Translations under genes and position numbers: made by a program
Shown here: piece by piece, positions 37,017 to 46,882 of the stretch
Position numbering within the stretch: position 1 is the first letter of the stretch
How the letters are laid out: each line of letters starts with the position of its first letter
Origin: Jeotgalibacillus terrae
GTDB lineage: Bacteria > Bacillota > Bacilli > Bacillales > Jeotgalibacillaceae
Length of the DNA: 55,788 bases
Reading direction: 5' to 3'
Assembly: GCF_016908195.1 (NCBI RefSeq)
Contig: NZ_JAFBDK010000021.1
Location: 1-55,788, forward strand
The notes under the pieces: generated by a model
What the model was told of the DNA's origin: nothing
Seen by the model: only the letters and a program-made list of their open reading frames with translations
The model's database searches: none

Positions 37017-37031
37017 CCTTCCACTTTTCTA
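36971..37031 (-). repeat. Family-1 interspersed repeat, copy F (truncated)
   Basis: Minus strand: AGAAAAGTGGAAGGCGCTCG then TTTAGCTCCGACAG, the family head, after which the unit folds back early and ends in the T run. It lies three bases downstream of tRNA-Glu. Confidence 0.7.
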
Positions 37032-37033
37032 TA

Positions 37034-37105
37034 TGACCCGTACGGGATTCGAACCCGTGTTACCGCCGTGAAAGGGCGGTGTCTTAACCACTTGACCAAC
37101 GGGCC
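37034..37105 (-). tRNA. tRNA-Glu (UUC)
   Basis: 72 nt on the minus strand. The acceptor arm GGCCCGT pairs with ACGGGTC. The anticodon loop carries TTC between CCGCC and GGCGG, and the T arm is ACGGGTTCGAATCCCGT. The 3' CCA is not encoded. It follows tRNA-Met on the same transcript after five bases. Confidence 0.93.
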
Positions 37106-37110
37106 TCATA

Positions 37111-37187
37111 TGGTGGCGGCAGAGGGGATCGAACCCCCGACCTCACGGGTATGAACCGTACGCTCTAGCCAGCTGAGCTACGCCGCC
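37111..37187 (-). tRNA. tRNA-Met (CAU), elongator
   Basis: 77 nt on the minus strand including an encoded CCA. The acceptor arm GGCGGCG pairs with TGCCGCC, the anticodon is CAT, and the T arm is GGGGGTTCGATCCCCT. The first base pair and the stem sequences match the elongator rather than the initiator (no C1-A72 mismatch and no GGG/CCC anticodon stem). Confidence 0.92.
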
Positions 37188-37208
37188 ATTAATTGAAGCA
37201 CAAGTTAT

Positions 37209-37237
37209 ATAATACATAGCGCGTCATGAAGTGTCAA
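37209..37237 (-). promoter_or_regulatory. Promoter of the tRNA-Met/tRNA-Glu operon
   Basis: Minus strand: TTGACA (37237-37232), 17-bp spacer, TATTAT (37214-37209), 22 bases before the tRNA-Met 5' end. Confidence 0.8.
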
Positions 37238-37279
37238 TATTTTTTTCGCAAATTTATACTCGTACATTTAGCAGGAATC

Positions 37280-37346
37280 CGTCGAACATTTTTGTGTGCC
37301 AGCTATGCTATTTTGACAAACTCTTTTGTTCTGATCTTTTTATAAT
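37280..37346 (+). promoter_or_regulatory. spoIIE promoter with Spo0A boxes and long spacer
   Basis: TTGACA (37313-37318) and TATAAT (37341-37346) are both consensus but 22 bp apart. CGTCGAA at 37280-37286 and the complement of TGTCAAA at 37312-37318 each match the Spo0A box at six of seven positions. Over-long spacing with 0A boxes is the hallmark of the Spo0A-activated sigma-A promoters spoIIE and spoIIG in B. subtilis. Confidence 0.8.
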
Positions 37347-37381
37347 AGGCCCAATAAGAAATGAAGGAGTGGACCTGCAAG

Positions 37382-39790
37382 ATGGCAAATGTGCATGAAG
37401 CAAATTTTGAACTCACAAACGCGCTCGCTCTTAACAGATCAAGAAAAAAAGAAGGCAGGAAACTGAATGTGATGAAATGGTTGTACGACAAAGGAATCTT
37501 TCATCTGCTGGCAGGGTTTATGCTTGGCCGTGCAGTAGTGATGGTTCAGTTTATGCCATTTGCACTGCCGTTTTTTGCTGCAGTTATGATCATGCAGCGC
37601 CAGAAGTCTCCTTATACATTTGCCGGTTTGACAGCGGGGGCTGCTGCACTTGGTCTGCTTCCCGGTCTTTACACAGCTACGATCCTGCTGCTTTACTATG
37701 TCAGCTTCGGTTTACTCAGGAAGTATGCGGGCAACCAATTTGTAGCAGCCGGTCTGGCAGCGGCTGTCACCGGGGTGGTCAGGACGTGTTATACCTGGGC
37801 GCTTCAGCCGCTTGACTGGATGACAGGATTTTATATTCTGGCAGAAGCGGCGATGACTGGTGTCCTGCTGCTGATTTTTTTGCAGAGTTTTCTCGTATTA
37901 ACAAAGGGAAGGCGAAGCGCTTATTCCCATGAAGAACTTGTCGCGCTATCTGTGCTGGCTGCCTGCATTGCGCTTGGTCTGACAGGGCTCATGGCGGGGG
38001 ATCTGGTCATCAGTCACGTGGCTGCGCGCTATGTTGTGCTGGCTGCTGCACTTTCAGCAGGGGCACTTGTCGGGTCTACATCAGGCGTTGTGATCGGTCT
38101 TTTATTCTGCCTGGCTTCATTTGCATTTATTCCGGAAGTGGCGCTGTTAGCAGTAGCAGGGCTTCTTGGGGGTCTGTTAAAAAGCGGCGGGCGTGTGGGC
38201 GTGGTAATTGGTTTAATGCTCGCAACGCTGCTGACTGGATTGATGATGGAGAATCCTTTACGACTCGAATATTCATTATATGAATCTGCAGTTGCTGCGC
38301 TGCTTCTTTTTCTGACGCCTTCAGTATGGGTGCGTGCTTTAGCTCGGCACATTCCCGGTTCTGAAGAATATGCAGAAGAACAGCAGCAGTATGCCAAAAA
38401 TGTGAGGGACACGACAGCTGAAAAAGTGGAGCACTTCTCAGCTGTTTTCAAAAAACTCTCAGATAGTTTTTCCGATACAGAGCCGCCGGCAGAATTTGAA
38501 GGCGCGGCTGATCAGCTGATTGGACAGGTCACGCAGCAGACGTGTGATCATTGCTTCAGAAAAGAATTCTGCTGGTCTGAGCATTTTGACCGTACATATG
38601 AATGGATGACCTCGCTTGCAACCAGGGGTGAACCTGAATCTGACTGGACCTCTTACTGCGTGAAATCTGTTGTGATGAAGCAGGAGTTTGAGCGATACCA
38701 CCAGGAAAAAGCCGTCAGTCAGCTGATGCAGCAGCATATGCAGGAAGGAAACCGGTTTGTCGCCAGACAGCTTTCAGGGCTTGCGGATGTCATGAATCAA
38801 TTCGCAAGCGAGCTTCAGCGTGAGACGATGCAAAATGATGAGCAGGAAGAGAAAATTATAGAGGAACTGCAGGAGTATGGGGTGCGGGCTGATCAGGTGA
38901 CGATTCATTGTCTGGAGACGGGGAGGGTGGACCTGGATATATTACTGCCGTTTCAGGAAAAGCACGGTGAGTGTGACAAGCTGATTGCGCCAATGCTGTC
39001 TTCTATTTTGCATGAAACTGTTGTGGTCTATCAAAAAGGGGACCTCCCGCCGCCGTATTACGGTACGGCCGCTACTTTCCGGTCCGCTAAAGCCTTCCTG
39101 GTTCAGTCAGGTGTTGCGCATGCCGCCTACGCAGGAGGACTTGTATCAGGGGACAGCTGTACCGCTGTGCCCATTCACGAAGGTAAGTTTGCCGCTGCGA
39201 TCTGTGACGGGATGGGTAACGGGCAGAAAGCCAGGAAGGAAAGTGAGGAGACGATCGGGCTTTTAGAAGAAATGCTGAAAGCTGGGATAGAAGAAGAACT
39301 GGCTATCAAATCAGTTAATTCTATTTTGACTGCTAAAAGAACGGGTGATATGTATTCAACTGTTGATCTAGCGATGATTGATCTACAGCATGCAGGGGCA
39401 AGGTTTTTGAAGGTGGGGGCTGTTCCTAGTTATGTGAAGCGGGGCAGGCAGATTCAAATGATTGAGGCTGCCAATCTGCCGCTTGGTTTCTTTCATGAAA
39501 TGGAGATGGACGTGCTTGAGTATCAGTTAAAGGCTGGGGATATGCTGTTTATGATGAGTGACGGGCTGATGGATGGCCTGCGTTCCATAGAGAATTCGGA
39601 GAGGTGGATGCGGCGTCAGATCTCAGAGCTTGTGACAGCAGATCCCCAGGAAGCCGCTGATCTACTTGTGGAGGCCGCCGTGCGGGCAGCAGGCGGGTCC
39701 ATCAATGATGATATGACAGTAGTGGCTGTAAAAGTGGATCATCAGCAGCCGAAATGGGCAGCCATTCCTTTAAAAAGGAGTACAGGATAA
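37382..39790 (+). CDS. spoIIE: Stage II sporulation protein E, serine phosphatase
   Basis: Membrane PP2C phosphatase (802 aa) that dephosphorylates SpoIIAA-P and so frees sigma-F in the forespore; it also binds FtsZ at the polar septum. About ten hydrophobic segments occupy residues 35-315. A central helical FtsZ-linked region follows (about 320-560) with a Cys-rich patch CDHCFRKEFCW. The phosphatase domain (about 580-790) shows GGLVSGDS, DGMGNG, MSDGLMDG and NDDMTVV, the metal-ligand aspartates. ATG 37382 is chosen because AAGGAG precedes it by 12 bases; ATG 37361 has no site. Promoter is described separately. It is followed by tilS, without yabS-yabT. Confidence 0.96.
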   Translation: MANVHEANFELTNALALNRSRKKEGRKLNVMKWLYDKGIFHLLAGFMLGRAVVMVQFMPFALPFFAAVMIMQRQKSPYTFAGLTAGAAALGLLPGLYTATILLLYYVSFGLLRKYAGNQFVAAGLAAAVTGVVRTCYTWALQPLDWMTGFYILAEAAMTGVLLLIFLQSFLVLTKGRRSAYSHEELVALSVLAACIALGLTGLMAGDLVISHVAARYVVLAAALSAGALVGSTSGVVIGLLFCLASFAFIPEVALLAVAGLLGGLLKSGGRVGVVIGLMLATLLTGLMMENPLRLEYSLYESAVAALLLFLTPSVWVRALARHIPGSEEYAEEQQQYAKNVRDTTAEKVEHFSAVFKKLSDSFSDTEPPAEFEGAADQLIGQVTQQTCDHCFRKEFCWSEHFDRTYEWMTSLATRGEPESDWTSYCVKSVVMKQEFERYHQEKAVSQLMQQHMQEGNRFVARQLSGLADVMNQFASELQRETMQNDEQEEKIIEELQEYGVRADQVTIHCLETGRVDLDILLPFQEKHGECDKLIAPMLSSILHETVVVYQKGDLPPPYYGTAATFRSAKAFLVQSGVAHAAYAGGLVSGDSCTAVPIHEGKFAAAICDGMGNGQKARKESEETIGLLEEMLKAGIEEELAIKSVNSILTAKRTGDMYSTVDLAMIDLQHAGARFLKVGAVPSYVKRGRQIQMIEAANLPLGFFHEMEMDVLEYQLKAGDMLFMMSDGLMDGLRSIENSERWMRRQISELVTADPQEAADLLVEAAVRAAGGSINDDMTVVAVKVDHQQPKWAAIPLKRSTG

Positions 39791-39793
39791 GAT

Positions 39794-39824
39794 TTGCATG
39801 ACCCTCTCTGTCTTCCTGTATACT
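39794..39824 (+). promoter_or_regulatory. Possible tilS promoter
   Basis: TTGCAT (39794-39799) and TATACT (39819-39824) preceded by TG, with a 19-base spacer. It lies between the spoIIE stop and tilS. Confidence 0.4.
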
Positions 39825-39857
39825 AATGAGAAACAAAGGATCAGAAAGGGTATCAGT

Positions 39858-41222
39858 ATGGATGAATTTCAACTGAAAGTGATGAAGTATTGCAGGGAGC
39901 ATCAGATGGTCTTACCGGAGGACCATGTGCTGATCGGTGTCTCGGGCGGACCGGATTCACTCGCGCTTCTTCATTTTTTCATGCATAGCGGTCTGAATGT
40001 GAAGGTGGGAGCCGTGCACGTTGACCATGGGTTAAGAGATGGTTCGGCAGAAGATGCCGCCTTTACTGAAGCATTCTGCCAAAAGCATGATCTTCCGTTT
40101 TACTTATTAAAAGCGAATGTGAAGGAGAGAATGAACCAGACCGGAGAAGGTGTGCAGGAGGCCGCGCGAAAAGTCCGCTATGACTATTTTGAAAAAATAA
40201 TGACTGAGACAGGTGCAGAGGTGTTCATGACAGGTCAGCACGCAGATGACCAGGTTGAGACGATTTTATTCAGGCTGATGCGCGGCACCTCTATGCGGGG
40301 AGCTGCCGGTATCCAGCCTGTCAGAAGGTTTGCGGCTGGGAGGCTGGTGCGGCCTTTTTTAGCTGTGACGAAAAGTGAAATCGAACAATATTGTGAACAG
40401 CATGACCTGCAGCCAAGGAGAGATCCGACGAATGAGCGTGATGCTTATACGAGAAACCGTCTGAGAAACCATGTGATTCCACTGCTGAAAAAAGAGAACC
40501 CGCTCCTTCATGAAGCGTTTGGACGCTTTTCTGAAGAGCTTAGTGAAGATCAGTGGTATCTTGAGTACCAGGCTGAAAAAGCATTGGGTGATGTATGTCT
40601 TTCAAAGTCACGCGAACGTATTCACTTTTCTGTAGAAAAATTTCGGAGTTATGGTCTTCCTTTACAAAGAAGAATGATTCATCTAATATTAAATTATCTG
40701 TATGCAAAAGTACCCACATCATTATCTTCAGCGCATACGCGCGCGATACTCGATCTGCTGAAACAAGCGCATCCGTCCGGGGATCTTCACTTGCCTGAAT
40801 CACTGACTGTAACCCGCTCATATGAAGACGGTTATTTTCATTTTCAGCGCGAAACAAAAGCTCAGCCTTACACTTTTACAATCGATAAGGCTAAGCTGAC
40901 AGATCTGCCTGATGGACATCAGCTTGAAGTGCGGAATGGAGAGGTCGTGCCGGATAAGCCGTATCTGGACCTGATCTATGTATCTGAATCATCTATGCCA
41001 CTGACGGTGAGAAGCCGCAGAGAGGGTGACAGGATACAGCTGCCCCATGGCAACGGGTCTAAGAAGATAAAAGATGTCTTTATAGAAAAGAAAGTACCTG
41101 TGCATCTGCGACATCAGCACCCGGTTATTACGGACGCTGACGGAAAGGTACTTTGGCTTCCGGGACTGCGTAAAGCGCCGTCTGCCGGAAAACCTGCTGC
41201 ATATACGTTAATTTACTATTAA
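39858..41222 (+). CDS. tilS: tRNA(Ile)-lysidine synthase
   Basis: Converts C34 of tRNA-Ile2 (CAU) to lysidine, so that it reads AUA (454 aa). The PP-loop motif SGGPDS occupies residues 29-34. Conserved [10 protein letters not shown] follows, and the C-terminal half carries the TilS substrate domains ending near [13 protein letters not shown] 39858 follows AAAGGG at seven bases; the longer reading starts within the promoter region. Confidence 0.95.
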   Translation: MDEFQLKVMKYCREHQMVLPEDHVLIGVSGGPDSLALLHFFMHSGLNVKVGAVHVDHGLRDGSAEDAAFTEAFCQKHDLPFYLLKANVKERMNQTGEGVQEAARKVRYDYFEKIMTETGAEVFMTGQHADDQVETILFRLMRGTSMRGAAGIQPVRRFAAGRLVRPFLAVTKSEIEQYCEQHDLQPRRDPTNERDAYTRNRLRNHVIPLLKKENPLLHEAFGRFSEELSEDQWYLEYQAEKALGDVCLSKSRERIHFSVEKFRSYGLPLQRRMIHLILNYLYAKVPTSLSSAHTRAILDLLKQAHPSGDLHLPESLTVTRSYEDGYFHFQRETKAQPYTFTIDKAKLTDLPDGHQLEVRNGEVVPDKPYLDLIYVSESSMPLTVRSRREGDRIQLPHGNGSKKIKDVFIEKKVPVHLRHQHPVITDADGKVLWLPGLRKAPSAGKPAAYTLIYY

Positions 41223-41245
41223 GATCTTCTAGGAGGACATTGTTC

Positions 41246-41794
41246 GTGTTAAATAAAGACATCGAGAAAGTATTGTATACCGAGGAACAGCTTCAGGAAA
41301 AAATCAAGGAGCTTGGCACTGAGCTGACAGCTGAGTACCAGGACAAATATCCGCTTGCAATCGGCGTACTAAAAGGTGCTATGCCTTTTATGGCTGATTT
41401 GATCAAGCGTATGGATGTATATCTTGAGATGGATTTCATGGATGTTTCAAGCTACGGGAACTCAACTGTTTCTTCAGGTGAAGTGAAGATTGTCAAAGAC
41501 CTGAACACGAAAGTGGAAGGCCGTGACATTCTGATCCTTGAAGATATCATCGACAGCGGATTGACACTGAATTATCTTGTCGACCTGTTCAAATACCGTA
41601 AAGCAAAATCAATCAAAATTGTGACACTGCTTGATAAGCCAAGCGGACGTAAAGCTGACATCAAAGCAGATTACGTTGGATTCATTGTGCCGGATGAGTT
41701 TGTTGTAGGATATGGACTTGACTATGCGGAACGTTATCGTAACCTCCCATACATCGGTGTATTGAAGCCTGAAATTTATACAGATTCCGAGTAA
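41246..41794 (+). CDS. hpt: Hypoxanthine-guanine phosphoribosyltransferase
   Basis: Salvages hypoxanthine and guanine with PRPP (182 aa; hprT in B. subtilis). The PRPP loop is [12 protein letters not shown]; the [19 protein letters not shown] flexible loop and the C-terminal [19 protein letters not shown] are present. GTG 41246 has AGGAGG at nine bases; the TTG six bases upstream is too close to it. It follows tilS after 23 bases and precedes ftsH, the usual order. Confidence 0.96.
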   Translation: MLNKDIEKVLYTEEQLQEKIKELGTELTAEYQDKYPLAIGVLKGAMPFMADLIKRMDVYLEMDFMDVSSYGNSTVSSGEVKIVKDLNTKVEGRDILILEDIIDSGLTLNYLVDLFKYRKAKSIKIVTLLDKPSGRKADIKADYVGFIVPDEFVVGYGLDYAERYRNLPYIGVLKPEIYTDSE

Positions 41795-41903
41795 AATAGA
41801 GTCAGAGGCAAAGCATGCTGTGAGCAGGCTTATTGGTTGTCACTCTTTATTTTACTGTGATAGTATTGGTATTAGTTTTCTTGACCGTGGGAGGAGGTAA
41901 GGG

Positions 41904-43925
41904 ATGAACCGTATATTTCGAAATACGATATTTTATTTAATTATTTTCCTCGTCATTATTGGTATCATTGGCCTATTTAACAATGGGAACCAGCCAAATG
42001 AGGAACTCACATATGGTGAATTTTTAAATGCACTGGACAGTGGGGAAGTAACGGAGATTGAAATCCAGCCGGACAGAAGTGTGTACAATGTACGCGGACA
42101 GCTCGAAGGCTATGAAGAAGCTGAGTATTTCCTTACAAATATTCCATTTGAAAGTTCAGCGCTTGAAACAATTGATGAAGTAGCACAGGCGAATAATACT
42201 GAGGTAACTGTTCTGAAAGCCCCTGAGACAAGCGGCTGGGTAACATTCCTGACAACGATTATTCCATTTGTGATCATCTTCATTCTATTCTTCTTCCTGC
42301 TTAACCAGGCTCAGGGAGGCGGCGGTGGCCGTGTCATGAACTTTGGTAAGAGTAAGGCGAAGCTTTATACTGAAGAAAAGAAAAAAGTCCGCTTTAAGGA
42401 CGTTGCAGGAGCTGACGAAGAGAAGCAGGAACTTGTCGAAGTTGTTGACTTCCTGAAGGATCCCCGTAAATTTACTGATGTTGGTGCACGTATTCCTAAA
42501 GGGATTCTGCTTGTCGGGCCTCCGGGTACCGGTAAAACACTTCTTGCCCGTGCGGCAGCAGGTGAAGCAGGCGTACCATTCTTCTCGATTTCCGGTTCAG
42601 ACTTCGTTGAGATGTTTGTCGGTGTCGGGGCATCACGTGTACGTGACCTGTTTGAAAATGCAAAGAAAAATGCACCATGTATCATCTTCATTGATGAAAT
42701 TGATGCAGTTGGACGTCAGCGTGGCGCCGGTCTTGGCGGCGGACACGATGAGCGTGAGCAGACATTGAACCAGCTTCTTGTTGAGATGGATGGTTTCGCA
42801 GGTAACGAAGGAATCATCATGATCGCAGCAACAAACAGACCTGACATTCTGGACCCTGCATTACTGCGTCCTGGCCGTTTCGACCGTCAGATCACAGTAG
42901 ACCGTCCTGATGTAACAGGCCGTGAAGCTGTCCTGAAAGTCCATGCAAGAAACAAACCGCTCGCAGATAACATTGACCTTAAAGCGATTGCTCAGCGTAC
43001 ACCGGGCTTCTCAGGTGCAGACCTTGAGAACCTGCTGAACGAAGCTGCCCTTGTTGCAGCACGTCGTGATAAGAAGAAAATTGATATGGGTGATATCGAT
43101 GAAGCAACAGACCGCGTCATTGCCGGTCCTGCGAAGAAGAGCCGCGTTATCTCTAAAAAAGAGAGAAAAATCGTTGCCTTCCATGAAGCAGGTCATACAA
43201 TTATCGGTGTTGTACTCGATGAAGCTGATATGGTTCACAAAGTAACGATTGTCCCTCGCGGCCAGGCTGGCGGTTATGCCGTTATGCTTCCGAAAGAGGA
43301 TCGTTACTTCATGACAAAACCTGAATTACTGGATAAAATCACAGGCCTTCTTGGTGGTCGTGTGGCGGAGGATATTATCTTCGGAGAAGTATCAACCGGT
43401 GCGCATAATGACTTCCAGCGTGCGACAGGCATTGCCCGCCGCATGGTAACTGAATTTGGTATGAGTGATAAGCTTGGACCGCTTCAGTTCGGTCAGGCAC
43501 AGGGTCAGGTATTCCTTGGCCGTGACTTTAACAGTGAGCAGAACTATTCTGATCAGATCGCTTATGATATTGATACAGAAATTCAGCGTATTATTAAAGA
43601 GTGTTATGCACGTGCGAAGACGATTCTTACAGAGAACCGTGAAAAGCTTGAGCTTGTAGCTGAAACGCTTCTTGATATTGAAACACTTGATGCTGAACAG
43701 ATCAGACACCTTGTGGATCACGGAAAACTGCCTGAGCGTGACTACGGTCATGACGAAGATAATGACCGTAAAGATATTACTGATGAGTCAAAAGAACTTG
43801 AATCAGACGAAACATCTGTTACGACTGATGAAGAGATCAACGCAGAAGAGAAATCTTCAGAGGATCTTTTGAAAGAAACTAAAGAAGACACGCCTTCTGA
43901 TGAAGATAAGCGAAATAAAGAATAA
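41904..43925 (+). CDS. ftsH: ATP-dependent zinc metalloprotease FtsH
   Basis: Membrane AAA+ protease (673 aa) for quality control and regulatory proteolysis, including steps linked to sporulation in B. subtilis. Two membrane segments lie at about 8-25 and 112-133. The AAA domain shows Walker A GPPGTGKT (about 205-212) and Walker B IIFIDEID. The protease active site HEAGH occupies residues 427-431. The last 70 residues are a long acidic tail rich in Glu, Asp and Ser. GGGAGGAGG precedes the ATG. A possible hairpin with GAGT/ACTC arms in the 109-base gap upstream may end the hpt transcript. Confidence 0.97.
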   Translation: MNRIFRNTIFYLIIFLVIIGIIGLFNNGNQPNEELTYGEFLNALDSGEVTEIEIQPDRSVYNVRGQLEGYEEAEYFLTNIPFESSALETIDEVAQANNTEVTVLKAPETSGWVTFLTTIIPFVIIFILFFFLLNQAQGGGGGRVMNFGKSKAKLYTEEKKKVRFKDVAGADEEKQELVEVVDFLKDPRKFTDVGARIPKGILLVGPPGTGKTLLARAAAGEAGVPFFSISGSDFVEMFVGVGASRVRDLFENAKKNAPCIIFIDEIDAVGRQRGAGLGGGHDEREQTLNQLLVEMDGFAGNEGIIMIAATNRPDILDPALLRPGRFDRQITVDRPDVTGREAVLKVHARNKPLADNIDLKAIAQRTPGFSGADLENLLNEAALVAARRDKKKIDMGDIDEATDRVIAGPAKKSRVISKKERKIVAFHEAGHTIIGVVLDEADMVHKVTIVPRGQAGGYAVMLPKEDRYFMTKPELLDKITGLLGGRVAEDIIFGEVSTGAHNDFQRATGIARRMVTEFGMSDKLGPLQFGQAQGQVFLGRDFNSEQNYSDQIAYDIDTEIQRIIKECYARAKTILTENREKLELVAETLLDIETLDAEQIRHLVDHGKLPERDYGHDEDNDRKDITDESKELESDETSVTTDEEINAEEKSSEDLLKETKEDTPSDEDKRNKE

Positions 43926-43946
43926 TCACCTGATCTAAGGTGCAGG

Positions 43947-43985
43947 ATCCGCGGTTCCGCGTAAACGGGGCCGCGGATTTTTTGA
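43947..43985 (+). terminator. ftsH terminator
   Basis: A perfect 8-bp stem ATCCGCGG/CCGCGGAT followed by TTTTTTT. Confidence 0.9.
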
Positions 43986-44010
43986 CGCATTGGCGAGGTA
44001 TAGTGGGGGA

Positions 44011-44120
44011 GGTCTTGCCGGACTTTTACAGGTCAGAACTGAGTGTTTTCCGGTCAGATTCACTGATTTACCGGTCACCAGCAACGACTTTCGGGTCACA
44101 TTCACCTGTTTACCGGTGAT
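44011..44120. repeat. Degenerate tandem array, 21-bp period (array 4)
   Basis: GGTC (last copy GGTG) recurs at 44011, 44031, 44052, 44073, 44094 and 44115, with steps 20, 21, 21, 21 and 21. The third and fifth units share GATTCACTG or CATTCACCTG and a TTTACC end. It sits between the ftsH terminator and coaX. Confidence 0.78.
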
Positions 44121-44220
44121 AATTGTTATGACAGGCTTCTACCGTTAATGCGCCCTCACCCATTTCAGACTATGGTAAAATAATTTCAGTGTGTACTCTA
44201 ATAAGGCGTGGTGAATATAG

Positions 44221-44988
44221 ATGTTATTTGTATTGGATGTTGGAAATACCAACACAGTTTTAGGTGTGTACGATGGAGAGGAACTCCGCTATCATTGGCG
44301 CGTGGAGACGAACCGTCATAAAACAGAGGATGAATATGGCATGCTTGTAAAAAATCTGTTTGAGCATGTCGGATTGACATTTTCTGATTTCGACGGGATT
44401 ATTATTTCCTCTGTTGTACCGCCTGTGATGTTTCCGCTTGAAAGAATGAGTCAGAAATACTTTCACCTGAAGCCGCTTGTTGTCGGTCCGGGGATGAAGA
44501 CAGGTCTGAATATCAAGTATGACAACCCGAAAGAAGTCGGGGCAGACAGAATTGTTAATGCGGTTGCCGGTATAAAGGAGCATGGCGGTTCACTGATCAT
44601 TGTCGATTTTGGAACGGCGACAACTTATTGCTATATTAATAAAAACCGTCAGTACATGGGTGGTGTGATTGCACCGGGGATTGGGATCTCAACTGAAGCA
44701 CTGTATGCAAAAGCAGCCAAGCTTCCGCGGATTGAGATTGCCCGTCCTGAAATGGTCGTGGGGAAAAGTACAGTTTCTGCGATGCAGGCAGGTATTGTCT
44801 ATGGCTATGTCGGCCAGGTTGAAGGAATTGTCTCACGTATGAAAAAAGAAGCCGGTGAGCACGTGACTGTCATTGCCACAGGCGGTCTCGCTTCACTTAT
44901 TGCCAAGGAATCAGATATTATAGATATTGTTGATCCGTTTTTAACACTAAAAGGACTTCAGTTAATATACAAACGCAACGTTGAATGA
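44221..44988 (+). CDS. coaX: Type III pantothenate kinase
   Basis: First step of coenzyme A synthesis (255 aa). ASKHA-fold ATP motif [14 protein letters not shown] at residues 5-18; [11 protein letters not shown] and the catalytic-metal segment [10 protein letters not shown] (about 125-134) are typical. Type III enzymes are not feedback-inhibited by CoA and need a monovalent cation. The upstream ribosome site is weak (GTGGTG). hslO follows after 16 bases. Confidence 0.96.
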   Translation: MLFVLDVGNTNTVLGVYDGEELRYHWRVETNRHKTEDEYGMLVKNLFEHVGLTFSDFDGIIISSVVPPVMFPLERMSQKYFHLKPLVVGPGMKTGLNIKYDNPKEVGADRIVNAVAGIKEHGGSLIIVDFGTATTYCYINKNRQYMGGVIAPGIGISTEALYAKAAKLPRIEIARPEMVVGKSTVSAMQAGIVYGYVGQVEGIVSRMKKEAGEHVTVIATGGLASLIAKESDIIDIVDPFLTLKGLQLIYKRNVE

Positions 44989-45004
44989 AAGGAGATTTTT
45001 TAAC

Positions 45005-45883
45005 ATGAAAGATTATATGGTACGCGCGCTTGCTTATAATGATCAGGTGCGTGCATATGCTGTAAATACGACAGCTGCTGTGCAGGAAGCGCAGGACCGT
45101 CACTATACGTGGCCGACTGCTTCTGCTGCACTGGGCAGAGCAATGACTGCAGGTGTCATGATGGGCGCAATGCTTAAAGGTGATAATAAACTCACTGTGA
45201 AAGTGGAAGGAAACGGTCCGCTTGGCATGATCCTTGTTGACAGTAACGCAAAAGGTGAAGTAAGAGGATATGTAACAAATCCTCAGACACACAAAGAACT
45301 GAATGAACAGGGGAAGCTTGATGTTAAAGGTGTTGTCGGTACTGAAGGAACACTGACGATCGTAAAGGACCTTGGTATGCGTGATAACTTCACAGGTCAG
45401 GTACCAATTGTCTCAGGTGAAATTGGTGAAGACTTCACTTACTACTTCGCATCTTCAGAACAGGTGCCTTCATCTGTTGGCGTTGGCGTCCTTGTCAATC
45501 CGGACAATACAATTTTAGCAGCGGGCGGCTTTATCATTCAGCTGATGCCTGGTGCTGATGAAGAAACGATTGAAAAGATTGAGAAGCGCCTTGGCACCAT
45601 TCCGCCTGTATCGAAAATGATCCAGGAAGGCCTGGCTCCAGAGCAGGTGCTGAACACTGTGCTGGGTGAAGGAAATGTAAGAATTCTTGATTCTATGCCG
45701 GTTGCTTTTGAGTGTAACTGTTCAAAAGAGCGCTTCGGCAATGCCATCATCGGTCTCGGGAAAGAAGAGATCCGGGCAATGATCGAAGAAGACGGTAAAG
45801 CAGAAGCGGAGTGTCACTTCTGCCGTGAAAAGTACGAGTATACGAAAGAAGAATTAGAAGCTTTTTCACAAGAGGCAAACTAG
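45005..45883 (+). CDS. hslO: Redox-regulated chaperone Hsp33
   Basis: Holdase activated by oxidation and heat (292 aa). The zinc-binding redox switch is C237-x-C239-x30-C270-x2-C273. The N-terminal core shows the [20 protein letters not shown] helix and a beta-rich [12 protein letters not shown] segment. ATG 45005 follows AAAGGAG at nine bases; the upstream in-frame ATG lies in the coaX end. yacD follows after three bases. Confidence 0.96.
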   Translation: MKDYMVRALAYNDQVRAYAVNTTAAVQEAQDRHYTWPTASAALGRAMTAGVMMGAMLKGDNKLTVKVEGNGPLGMILVDSNAKGEVRGYVTNPQTHKELNEQGKLDVKGVVGTEGTLTIVKDLGMRDNFTGQVPIVSGEIGEDFTYYFASSEQVPSSVGVGVLVNPDNTILAAGGFIIQLMPGADEETIEKIEKRLGTIPPVSKMIQEGLAPEQVLNTVLGEGNVRILDSMPVAFECNCSKERFGNAIIGLGKEEIRAMIEEDGKAEAECHFCREKYEYTKEELEAFSQEAN

Positions 45884-45886
45884 GAT

Positions 45887-46795
45887 ATGGCTGAGATTCG
45901 TAAAAGACGACTTAAGGCTAAGCCGCTTTTATATATCATTGGTTTTCTGATGGTGACGAATCTGATTTTCCTGATTGGCTGGATCACAAAAGACGGAGCA
46001 CCACCTGATGCTGAGGCAGAGGTGGTGGCTCAGGTCGGTGATGAAGAAATCACGCGTCAGGAGTGGCTGCACGCAATTGAAGTGCGCCATGGAAAAGAAA
46101 TCCTCCAGCAGCTGATTAATCAGTCAGTTATGGAACAGTCAGCTGATAAATATGATGTCGCTGTGTCAGAAGAAGAACTTGATCAGGAGCTGTCTATGCT
46201 GCGATCGGTTCTCAATGTCTATGATCAGGCATCTCTCCCAAATGAAAGTGTATTGAAGGAAGAGCTGAAAACAGATCTGATACTTGAAAAACTGATTGCA
46301 ACTGAAGCAGAAATTTCCGAAGAAGATCTTCGTACATATTACGATGAAAATGAAGAACTCTATTCAGTACCTGAGATGTACAGACTATCTCAGATTGTGC
46401 TGCCGACAGCTGAGGATGCTGCTAAAGCCATGGAAGAACTTGAAAACGGTTCCTCATTTGAAGCAGTAGCAAGAGAGCGCTCGATCGATCCTGTTACAGC
46501 AAGCCAGGGCGGGCAACTGGGTTTTATTCCTGAAAACACGGAGTCAGTCGATGCGACTGTTTTGAATGCTGCAGCCAGCGTGTCACCGGGTGAATATACG
46601 GATGTTTTTCAGACGCAGGATGGATACGCGATTCTTTATGTTCACGAAACGGTCCCAGGGGTGAAATTTGAATTTGAAGAAGTCCGCGGGAAAATTGAAC
46701 GTCAGCTGGCGCTTGAAAAAATGACAACGCCCGTGACAGCAGAATCTTTCTGGGATGAATATTCAATCGACTGGTTCTACGGCCCTGCGGAATAA
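45887..46795 (+). CDS. yacD: Parvulin-type peptidyl-prolyl isomerase-like protein YacD
   Basis: Membrane-anchored extracytoplasmic foldase-like protein (302 aa). One signal-anchor segment (about 13-33) is followed by a SurA-like N-domain (VAQVGDEEITRQEWLHAI; about 45-150) and a parvulin domain (about 155-255; MYRLSQIVLPT, RERSIDPVTASQGGQLGFI). There is no lipobox cysteine, unlike PrsA. Substrates are unknown. It sits in its usual place between hslO and cysK. Confidence 0.9.
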   Translation: MAEIRKRRLKAKPLLYIIGFLMVTNLIFLIGWITKDGAPPDAEAEVVAQVGDEEITRQEWLHAIEVRHGKEILQQLINQSVMEQSADKYDVAVSEEELDQELSMLRSVLNVYDQASLPNESVLKEELKTDLILEKLIATEAEISEEDLRTYYDENEELYSVPEMYRLSQIVLPTAEDAAKAMEELENGSSFEAVARERSIDPVTASQGGQLGFIPENTESVDATVLNAAASVSPGEYTDVFQTQDGYAILYVHETVPGVKFEFEEVRGKIERQLALEKMTTPVTAESFWDEYSIDWFYGPAE

Positions 46796-46882
46796 TCAAA
46801 ATAGTTGAAATTTAACAGTTCTCTTGTTACATTTGCATTATGTTAAACCGATCACATTACTAGGGATTAGGAGTGAGACAAT

